Positions 1 through 6,129 of a DNA stretch of 40,477 nt are shown here, piece by piece; position 1 is the stretch's first letter, and each line of letters opens with the position of its first letter. The notes under the pieces were generated by a model, which was not told where the DNA came from, did no database searches, and was given only the letters and a program-made list of their open reading frames with translations. Made by a program: the position numbers and the translations under genes. The DNA comes from an uncultured Flavobacteriales bacterium. GTDB taxonomy: Bacteria > Bacteroidota > Bacteroidia > Flavobacteriales > Weeksellaceae. The stretch lies in assembly GCA_937876095.1 (NCBI GenBank), contig CALFIE010000065.1, positions 1 through 40,477 of the forward strand. The letters are read 5' to 3'.

Positions 1-98
1 GCAACTTCCAGGTACTCTGCGTAATTGCCATAATAGACGTATTTCATAGGGTCTGTTTCTCCGTAACGCACTCGTAATGTGTGAGTTGTATGTATCAT
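1..98 (-). CDS. Acyl-CoA thioesterase, hotdog fold (N-terminal part, cut by window edge)
   Basis: Only the first 32 or so codons are inside the window; the gene reads leftward off the edge from an ATG at 98-96. The protein begins MIHTTHTLRVRYGETDPM and continues to KYVYYGNYAEYLEV. The pattern R-Y-x-E-T-D-x-M followed by a Y-x-x-Y-x-E segment is the start of the YbgC/4-hydroxybenzoyl-CoA thioesterase hotdog family, in which the Asp is catalytic. These are cytoplasmic enzymes that hydrolyse acyl-CoA esters. The gene is divergent from dnaA and has its own promoter-like element in the shared 126-bp gap. The substrate cannot be told from this fragment. Confidence 0.75.
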   Translation of the reverse strand, partial: MIHTTHTLRVRYGETDPMKYVYYGNYAEYLEV

Positions 99-120
99 TT
101 TAAGTGTTAAATTATACATA

Positions 121-152
121 CAAATATATTTTTAAATAATCAATAGCACAAA
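121..152 (-). promoter_or_regulatory. Bacteroidota-type promoter for the thioesterase gene
   Basis: Read on the minus strand, TATATTTG (128-121) matches the -7 consensus TAnnTTTG. TTTG (152-149) lies 20 bases upstream and matches the -33 box. Transcription would start about 5 bases before the ATG region, leaving a short leader. Confidence 0.5.
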
Positions 153-233
153 AATTTTTTTATAAAAAAATAAAATATCATATTTGTATTCTCTTTAGAA
201 CTAATAATCCGAACACAAATTTTAATGAATATA

Positions 234-1688
234 ATGGATGAGAATTTAACAATGATATGGGAAAAGTGCCTCGTTTTTATGAGGGATAACTTAAATGCAG
301 CAGAGGTGAATTCTGACCTGAAAAAGTTAGAAAATTCATTCGATTTGTTGTTTGATAAGGTTCAACCTGTATCACTGGTAAATTACAATCTTACACTTTT
401 GGTTCCTAGTGATTTTTACAAAGAATACATAGAAGACAATTATCTGTCTTTACTTTCTGCTGCCCTGAAAAAAAATATCGGGAAAGGTGTGAAGTTGTGG
501 TATTCTGTGATGGAAAACAAACCAACAGGAAAAGAAAAACCAATTGTACAAAATATCAAAGGAAATTCTACACCAGTCCCTAAAATTCAGGAAGCACGAC
601 CATTGCCTTCACCAAAAAATATGGTGAATCCTTTTGCAGTTTTGGGACAGAGAAAAGTAAATATAGATTCTAACTTAAATGCACAACTTTCTTTTGATGC
701 ATTTGTAGAAGGAGAAAGTAATAAATTTGCTTCTACCGTTGCCAAATCTATTGCAAAAAGGCCTGGTTCTACTGCATTTAACCCACTTTTTATTCATGGT
801 GGAGTTGGAGTTGGCAAAACACACCTTGCTCATGCAATTGGTCTAGAAGTGAAACAACATTTGCCAGACAAAGTAGTTCTATATCTTTCTTCAGAAAAAT
901 TTATTCAACAATTTGTTTCTGCTGCAAAAGCTCAAAACAAAACCGATTTTCAAAATTTTTACCAAATGGTAGATGTTTTGATTATAGATGATATACAATT
1001 TTTGTCGGGTAAAGCAGCTACACAAGACAGTTTCTTCCATATTTTTGATTATTTGCACCAAAACGGAAAGCAAATTGTTTTAACTTCTGATAAAGCTCCT
1101 GTTGATATTCAAGACATTCAGGAACGAATTGTTTCCCGTTTCAAATGGGGACTTTCTGCAGAAATTAAATCGCCAGATTTCGAAACCAGAAAGCAAATCA
1201 TCATAGATAAACTCAGCAGAGACGGAATTACACTTACTGAAGATATGGTAGATTTCTTAGCAGGTGAAGTGAAATCTAATGTAAGAGAATTGATTGGTGT
1301 AATAAATTCGGTGATTGCGTATTCTACGATTTATAAGTCAGATTTGAGTTTAGAATTACTGAAAGATACCATTAATAAGATTGCAGCAAATCAGAAAAAA
1401 ACCATCAATATTCTTTATATACAAGATATGGTTTGCGAATATTTTGGCATACAAAGAGAACAACTATTATCTAAAACCAGAAAAAGAGAAATTGCTTTGC
1501 CAAGACAATTAGCCATGTATTTTGCCAAAGAATACACCAATGCTACTTTTTCTAAAATTGGGGAAGAAATGGGCGGTAAAGATCATTCTACGGTGATGTA
1601 CGCTTGCGAAACCATCAAAGATGTTTCTAAAATAGATAAAGAACTGAAAAAATACGTGAAAGAACTTACTGAGAGAATAAAACAATAG
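234..1688 (+). CDS. dnaA: Chromosomal replication initiator protein DnaA
   Basis: DnaA binds DnaA boxes, oligomerises with ATP and opens the replication origin. Counting from the upstream ATG at 225, an N-terminal domain I (about 5-95) is followed by a linker. The AAA+ core has Walker A GGVGVGKTH (192-200) and Walker B LIIDDIQF (about 250-257). The C-terminal domain IV carries the box-binding signature GGKDHSTVMYA. Length (484-487 aa) is normal for flavobacteria. I prefer the ATG at 234 (MDENLT...) because family members begin near this point; the ATG at 225 would add three residues. No convincing DnaA box lies in the 126-bp upstream gap, which is very AT-rich. A hairpin terminator follows, so the gene is probably monocistronic. 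Confidence 0.97.
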   Translation: MDENLTMIWEKCLVFMRDNLNAAEVNSDLKKLENSFDLLFDKVQPVSLVNYNLTLLVPSDFYKEYIEDNYLSLLSAALKKNIGKGVKLWYSVMENKPTGKEKPIVQNIKGNSTPVPKIQEARPLPSPKNMVNPFAVLGQRKVNIDSNLNAQLSFDAFVEGESNKFASTVAKSIAKRPGSTAFNPLFIHGGVGVGKTHLAHAIGLEVKQHLPDKVVLYLSSEKFIQQFVSAAKAQNKTDFQNFYQMVDVLIIDDIQFLSGKAATQDSFFHIFDYLHQNGKQIVLTSDKAPVDIQDIQERIVSRFKWGLSAEIKSPDFETRKQIIIDKLSRDGITLTEDMVDFLAGEVKSNVRELIGVINSVIAYSTIYKSDLSLELLKDTINKIAANQKKTINILYIQDMVCEYFGIQREQLLSKTRKREIALPRQLAMYFAKEYTNATFSKIGEEMGGKDHSTVMYACETIKDVSKIDKELKKYVKELTERIKQ

Positions 1689-1717
1689 TTTTTTCGTTCA
1701 AATAGAAAAATAAGTTT

Positions 1718-1752
1718 CCTTTCAAAATATTTTTTTTGAAGGGATTTTTTTA
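1718..1752 (+). terminator. Rho-independent terminator after dnaA
   Basis: CCTTTCAAAA (1718-1727) pairs with TTTTGAAGGG (1734-1743), with one G-U pair, and a T-rich run follows. It sits 30 bases after the dnaA stop. Confidence 0.6.
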
Positions 1753-1797
1753 TCAATCATTAGTAAAATACAATATCAATAGTCATTTATTCAAAAT

Positions 1798-2262
1798 ATG
1801 AAAATACTTATGGTTTGTCTCGGGAATATTTGCCGAAGTCCACTTGCAGAAGGAATCCTGAAATCTAAACTCCCAGAAAATTTTGTAGTAGATTCTGCAG
1901 GAACCATCTCTAATCACCGTGGTGAAAATCCAGATCAACGTTCTATAAAAACTGCTGAAAATCACGGGATTGATATTTCTAACCAACAATCTAGACCTAT
2001 TACCAAAAGTGATTTAGATACCTTCGATTTGATTTTTTGTATGGACAAAAATAACCTGAAAGATGTACAAAATTTGTCTAAAAATGATAGACAACTCTCC
2101 AAAATTGCACTTTTGGTAGAAGAAAAAAATGTACCAGATCCATATTGGGGAAATTTGCAAAATTTTGAAGAAGTATATCAAATGATTGATGAAGCCTGCG
2201 AAAAAATCGCCAAAAAATTAATGAAAAATCTCGATGTTTCCCAGCTGAATTTGGGAGCGTAA
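1798..2262 (+). CDS. Low-molecular-weight protein-tyrosine phosphatase
   Basis: This is a cytoplasmic phosphatase of the LMW-PTP family, 154 aa, which is the usual length. The P-loop CLGNICRSP has catalytic Cys7 and phosphate-binding Arg13 (C-x5-R-S). The general acid is Asp114 in VPDPYWG. Bacterial relatives dephosphorylate tyrosine kinases of exopolysaccharide systems, arginine-phosphorylated proteins or stress regulators; none of those partners is in this window, so the substrate is unknown. The gene lies between dnaA and a methyltransferase gene, all on the plus strand, with a palindromic repeat directly downstream. The start ATG gives a P-loop at the exact N-terminal distance expected of the family. 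Confidence 0.9.
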   Translation: MKILMVCLGNICRSPLAEGILKSKLPENFVVDSAGTISNHRGENPDQRSIKTAENHGIDISNQQSRPITKSDLDTFDLIFCMDKNNLKDVQNLSKNDRQLSKIALLVEEKNVPDPYWGNLQNFEEVYQMIDEACEKIAKKLMKNLDVSQLNLGA

Positions 2263-2271
2263 TTTTTTTGG

Positions 2272-2315
2272 ACTTTGTCAAAGTTTTTGCGAAGCAAAGG
2301 AATCTTTGACAAAGT
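2272..2315 (+). repeat. Long palindrome, possible terminator
   Basis: ACTTTGTCAAAG (2272-2283) is perfectly complementary to CTTTGACAAAGT (2304-2315). The 20-base centre can form its own small stem, TGC-gaa-GCA. The arm is itself nearly self-symmetric, and a third TTTGACAAA copy follows at about 2325. It starts 10 bases after the phosphatase stop, which fits a terminator or a small interspersed palindrome. Confidence 0.65.
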
Positions 2316-2369
2316 TTTGAAAATTTGACAAAATTGATTCTTATTACTTTTTTTATTCTAAATTTTTGT

Positions 2370-2401
2370 CTTTTTACTTTTATCTTTTTACTTTTATCTT
2401 T
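2370..2401 (+). repeat. Heptad-period repeat directly before a start codon
   Basis: Two copies of the 14-mer CTTTTTACTTTTAT (each two 7-mers, CTTTTTA and CTTTTAT) and a partial third end 5 bases before the ATG at 2407. The last unit contains TATCTTTG (2395-2402), which matches the -7 promoter consensus, but no -33 box stands at the right distance. Confidence 0.7.
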
Positions 2402-2406
2402 GCAAT

Positions 2407-3105
2407 ATGCTTTTCCTTATTCCAGCCTATTTATCAGAAGATTCGCCGATTGATTATTTTGCACCAATCATTGCAGAGTATATTCTGAAGACCGATTGTT
2501 TTTTCGTAGAAAATGAAAAAACCGCCAGAAAAGTCATCAAATTTTTTGCTCCAGAAAAAAAACAAGCAGATTTGAAGCTTTTTCTGTTAGATAAATATTC
2601 TGAATCCAATGATTTGAAAGAAGCACAAATTTTGATGAAATCAGGCCAAGATTTCGGTTTGCTTTCTGAAGCAGGTTTGCCTTGTATTGCAGATCCCGGA
2701 AATTTGATGGTGAAATGGTGCCACGAAAATAGCATAAAAGTAGTCCCGATAAATGGACCGAGTTCTATTGTTTTAGCGCTGGTTTCTAGTGGTTTCAACG
2801 GACAAGAATTTACTTTTAATGGATATTTACCAATTGATAAATCTGAGAAGAAAAAGAAAATTCAACAATTAGAAAGTATGGTGCAGAAATCGGGTTTTTC
2901 CCAAATTTTTATGGAAACTCCGTACCGAAACAATCAGTTGTTAGAAGATTTGTTGCAAGTATTATCGCCAAATACCAAGTTGTGCATTGCTGCAAACATC
3001 AATCATCCAACCGAAGAATTCATAAAAACCCTAAAAATTTCAGATTGGAAAAATAAAAAACCGGAACTTCATAAAATTCCGGCAGTATTTGTTTTGGGGA
3101 GGTAA
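2407..3105 (+). CDS. SAM-dependent methyltransferase, short RsmI-like (tetrapyrrole methylase fold)
   Basis: At 232 aa this belongs to the tetrapyrrole (corrin/porphyrin) methylase fold and resembles RsmI, which 2'-O-methylates 16S rRNA C1402. The visible family segments are LLSEAGLPCIADPG (about 85-98), VPINGPSSIVLALVSSG (about 116-132) and FNGYLP. It lacks the usual RsmI opening (GTLYVVATPIGN-like) and the C-terminal extension, and begins MLFLIPAYLSEDSP instead. Flavobacteria commonly carry such a short paralogue besides true RsmI. The target is therefore uncertain: rRNA or another RNA/small molecule. The start is the only reasonable ATG and follows a 7-base-period repeat. Confidence 0.8.
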   Translation: MLFLIPAYLSEDSPIDYFAPIIAEYILKTDCFFVENEKTARKVIKFFAPEKKQADLKLFLLDKYSESNDLKEAQILMKSGQDFGLLSEAGLPCIADPGNLMVKWCHENSIKVVPINGPSSIVLALVSSGFNGQEFTFNGYLPIDKSEKKKKIQQLESMVQKSGFSQIFMETPYRNNQLLEDLLQVLSPNTKLCIAANINHPTEEFIKTLKISDWKNKKPELHKIPAVFVLGR

Positions 3106-3271
3106 TTATCAATACCTTAATTTAAAATGGTAGTTATTGAAAAAGGAATAAAAGAAATAAAACCAATAATCGATCAAAAAATCAGCGGAACACTAATCCA
3201 ATGAATTTTTTTATTGGTTTTGTTTTGATGACTTGCAGCGTATTCAGCGAAAAGTTAGTCTATTTTTCTCA
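3106..3271. other. Gap between convergent genes, with an 11-bp inverted repeat
   Basis: The gap separates two convergent genes. AAAACCAATAA (3159-3169) is exactly complementary to TTATTGGTTTT (3211-3221), 41 bases apart. A 25-codon ORF (3127-3204, MVVIEKGIKEIKPIIDQK and onward) spans part of the loop. It has no recognised homology and is probably chance or a remnant. The inverted repeat could terminate both transcripts. Confidence 0.4.
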
Positions 3272-3625
3272 CTATTTTCTTAAAATTTTGTCCATGGTTT
3301 TTCCTTTTGCTAATTCATCTATTAATTTATCTAAATAACGGATTTTTTGCATCAAAGGATGTTCTATATTTTCGACGCGATAACCACAAATTACTCCTGT
3401 AATTTTATCGACATTGTGATTTATTTGTGGTGCATTTGCAAAGAAATCTTCAAAACTGGTTTTGTTTGCAAGCAATTCATTCAATTGACTATCATTGTAT
3501 GCAGTGAGCCAAAAAATAATCTGGCGAACTTCTTCTTTGGTTCGTCCTTTTTTTTCGGCTTTTGCTATATAATGAGGATAAACACTTACGAAAGGCATTT
3601 TGAATACTCGCTCTTGATTGTTCAT
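3272..3625 (-). CDS. DUF2200 family protein
   Basis: This 117-aa soluble protein has no known function. It matches my memory of the DUF2200 family over its full length: an N-terminal segment with RVFKMPFVSVYPHYIAKAEKKGR, here broken as RVFKMPFVSVYPHY then IAKAEKKGR, then a helix with IIFWLTAY and a motif ITGVICGYRVE before IEHPLMQKIRYLDKLIDELAKGK. There is no signal peptide and no catalytic motif that I recognise. It lies downstream of metG on the same strand with an approximately 100-base gap, so cotranscription is possible but not shown. Base composition is the same as its neighbours. Confidence 0.8.
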   Translation of the reverse strand: MNNQERVFKMPFVSVYPHYIAKAEKKGRTKEEVRQIIFWLTAYNDSQLNELLANKTSFEDFFANAPQINHNVDKITGVICGYRVENIEHPLMQKIRYLDKLIDELAKGKTMDKILRK

Positions 3626-3701
3626 TTTAGAAATTTTGTGACCATCAAAAATATTAAAAATTTTGAAAAAAAATCTCTAACGATTATCCTCTTTTATTAA
3701 C

Positions 3702-3722
3702 TTCCAACCTCCATCTTCCAAC
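3702..3722. repeat. Heptad repeat between metG and the DUF2200 gene
   Basis: Three 7-mers in phase (TTCCAAC, CTCCATC, TTCCAAC) end right at the metG stop codon (3724-3726). On the minus strand they read GTTGGAA, GATGGAG, GTTGGAA, the same family as the arrays at 22173 and 33894. Confidence 0.65.
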
Positions 3723-3723
3723 T

Positions 3724-5778
3724 TTATCCTATCTCAATTCCGTTTTCAACCTTTTCGTCGGGAGTTACGAATGCCAATTTTCCATCTGTTTTTGTGGTTA
3801 AAAACAACATTCCTTGTGATTCTATACCACGGATTTTTCTTGGGGCAAGATTCAGTAAAATCATCACTTGTTTCCCAATGATTTCTTCTGGAGTAAAACT
3901 CTCTGCAATACCTGAAACTACCGTTCTTACATCAATTCCTGTATCTACTTTTAGTTTTAATAATTTGTCGGCTTTTTCTACTTTTTCAGCTTCTAGAATG
4001 GTAGCAGTTCTAAGATCAATTTTTGTAAAATCGTCAAATTGTATTTCGTCTTTCATTGGATTTGCTTTCGGGTTGGTTTTCATGTAGGAACGCGCTTCAA
4101 GCACGTTCTTACTTTTGGTGTTTTCTAATTTTTGAATTTGAAAATCGATGGTTTCATCTTCAATTTTAGAGAAAAGAAGCGAACTTTCATTGATTTTATG
4201 TCCAGTTTTTACTAAAATTGTAGTGGTTTCTACTTCTTGCCAAGAAATTTTCTGAGTTCCGAACATTTTCAATAATTTTTCTGAAGAAAATGGCATAAAT
4301 GGTTCGCACAATTGAGCTAAACCAACTGCAATTTGTGCAGCGACAAACAATGAATTTTCGGCTTTTTCTGGTTGGTCTTTAATGGTTTTCCAAGGTTCTT
4401 CGGTTTGTAGATATTGGTTTCCAAATCTTGCCAAATTCATTAATGATGAAAGCGAGTTTCTGAACTCATATTTTTCTAAAAATTCTGAAATTTCTTTGGC
4501 TGTTTTACCAATTTCGGCTAATTCAGAAGCGTTTTCATTACCTTGTGGAATAACTCCATCATAATATTTATGAATTAACACCGCAACTCTGTTGATAAAG
4601 TTCCCAAAAATCCCAACCAATTCTGAATTGTTTTTGGTTTGGAAATCCTTCCACGTGAAATTGTTATCCTTGGTTTCTGGCGCAGAAGAAAGTAATGTAT
4701 AGCGCAAAACATCTTGTTGACCAGGGAATTCTTCTACATATTCATGCGCCCAAACTGCCCAATTTCTACTGGTAGAAATTTTGTCGTTTTCGAGATTTAG
4801 AAATTCAAAAGCCGGAACATTGGTTGGCATAATGTAATCTCCGTGAGCTTTCATCATCGCAGGAAAAATAATGCAATGGAACACGATATTGTCTTTCCCA
4901 ATGAAATGTATAAGGTCGGTTTTTTCGTTTTGCCAATAGTCTTTCCAGTTTTTACCATTTTTTTCTGCCCATTCTTTGGTGAAAGAAATATAGCCAATTG
5001 GCGCATCAAACCAAACGTAGAGTACTTTTCCGTCTGCATCAGGTAACGGAACAGGAACTCCCCAGTTTAAATCACGGGTCATTGCACGAGGTTTCAAGCC
5101 ATCATTCAACCAAGATTTTACTTGTCCGTAAACATTGGGTTTCCAATCGTTTTTGTGTCCTTCAATAATCCATTCATTCAAAAAATCTTCGTAATCATTG
5201 AGTGGAAGGTACCAATTTTTGGTAGGTTTCAAAACGGGTACATTTCCACTTAACATCGATTTTGGATTGATGAGTTCAGACGGTGAAAGTGTAGTGCCAC
5301 ATTTTTCGCACTGATCACCATAAGCATTTTCATTACCACAATTGGGGCAAGTTCCTACTATATATCGGTCTGCGAGAAATTCGCCGGCTTGTTCGTCGTA
5401 ATATTGTTCAGAAATTTCTTCGGTAAATTTCCCTTTATCATACATTGTTTTGAAGAATTCAGAAGCGGTTTCGTGGTGAACTTTAGAAGTCGTTCTAGAA
5501 TATTCGTCAAAAGAAATTCCTAAATCTATAAATGATTTTTTGATAATTTCGTGGTATTTATCTACGATATTTTGTGGAGTTACCCCTTCTTTTTTTGCTC
5601 TTATTGTGATGGGAATACCGTGTTCATCGCTTCCGCAGATGAAAGCAACCTCATTTCCTAATCTACGTTGAAATCTTGCATACACATCTGCAGGAATATA
5701 CACTCCTGCTAAATGCCCAATATGAACCGGACCGTTTGCATAAGGCAAAGCTGCGGTAATCATCTTTTTTTTTGACAT
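3724..5778 (-). CDS. metG: Methionyl-tRNA synthetase
   Basis: MetG charges tRNA-Met in the cytoplasm. The 684-aa protein has a class I core with HIGH at 19-22 and the KMSKS-equivalent KISTS at 333-337. A zinc knuckle has four cysteines (144, 147, 157, 160). An anticodon-binding helical domain follows, and the C-terminal EMAP/Trbp-type tRNA-binding domain (about 575-684) contains FTKIDLRTATILEAEKV. The C-terminal domain makes this the long, dimeric form usual in Bacteroidota. The start ATG lies 20 bases after a TAnnTTTG element, so the leader would be short. The gene is divergent from the sus locus. Confidence 0.97.
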   Translation of the reverse strand: MSKKKMITAALPYANGPVHIGHLAGVYIPADVYARFQRRLGNEVAFICGSDEHGIPITIRAKKEGVTPQNIVDKYHEIIKKSFIDLGISFDEYSRTTSKVHHETASEFFKTMYDKGKFTEEISEQYYDEQAGEFLADRYIVGTCPNCGNENAYGDQCEKCGTTLSPSELINPKSMLSGNVPVLKPTKNWYLPLNDYEDFLNEWIIEGHKNDWKPNVYGQVKSWLNDGLKPRAMTRDLNWGVPVPLPDADGKVLYVWFDAPIGYISFTKEWAEKNGKNWKDYWQNEKTDLIHFIGKDNIVFHCIIFPAMMKAHGDYIMPTNVPAFEFLNLENDKISTSRNWAVWAHEYVEEFPGQQDVLRYTLLSSAPETKDNNFTWKDFQTKNNSELVGIFGNFINRVAVLIHKYYDGVIPQGNENASELAEIGKTAKEISEFLEKYEFRNSLSSLMNLARFGNQYLQTEEPWKTIKDQPEKAENSLFVAAQIAVGLAQLCEPFMPFSSEKLLKMFGTQKISWQEVETTTILVKTGHKINESSLLFSKIEDETIDFQIQKLENTKSKNVLEARSYMKTNPKANPMKDEIQFDDFTKIDLRTATILEAEKVEKADKLLKLKVDTGIDVRTVVSGIAESFTPEEIIGKQVMILLNLAPRKIRGIESQGMLFLTTKTDGKLAFVTPDEKVENGIEIG

Positions 5779-5797
5779 TTTCTTCTTAAATTTAGTG

Positions 5798-5805
5798 CAA
5801 ATATA
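5798..5805 (-). promoter_or_regulatory. -7 promoter element for metG
   Basis: On the minus strand TATATTTG matches TAnnTTTG exactly, 20 bases before the metG ATG. I see no clear TTTG box 18-20 bases further upstream, so the assignment rests on the -7 element and its position. Confidence 0.4.
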
Positions 5806-6129
5806 AGGGTATTGTTTTTAAAAAAAAATAAGGGCTTTTTAAGAAAAAAATGGTAAAAAAAATAGAAAAGATATCTTAAAATCACAATATTAGTTAAACA
5901 ATCATTTGATTATTGAAACATTTGTTAATACCTCAATATGAGATAATAATATTGTAAGTTTTTGTAAATGAGATTTATGTAAAAAAAATGATAAATAATT
6001 TATGATATTTGTCAGAATATTTCAATAATATTGATGAAAAATTATTAGTATTTGAAAAAATGCTTAAATTGCAATGCTTATTTATGATAAGAAATTGAAT
6101 TAGAATATTAATCCTTAAATTTTATTTTT
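5806..6129 (+). promoter_or_regulatory. AT-rich upstream region of susC with CAATAT palindromes
   Basis: No gene is visible in this stretch. It holds TCAATA-A-TATTGA (6022-6034, a perfect 6-bp-arm palindrome) and CAATAT (5934-5939) facing ATATTG (5949-5954) across 9 bases. A lone CAATAT lies at 5885-5890. Repeated symmetric half-sites in front of a sugar-utilisation operon suggest an operator, but the binding protein is not encoded nearby. Confidence 0.35.

Noticed and set aside
98..225. Replication origin next to dnaA
   Set aside because: The gap is AT-rich but has no DnaA box, and only 126 bases long.
2395..2402. Promoter inside the heptad repeat before the methyltransferase gene
   Set aside because: TATCTTTG matches the -7 box but there is no TTTG at 18-20 bases, and the start would leave almost no leader. 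Not listed as a promoter.
3127..3204. 25-codon ORF as a small gene
   Set aside because: No recognised match, no promoter, and it spans one arm of an inverted repeat; probably chance.
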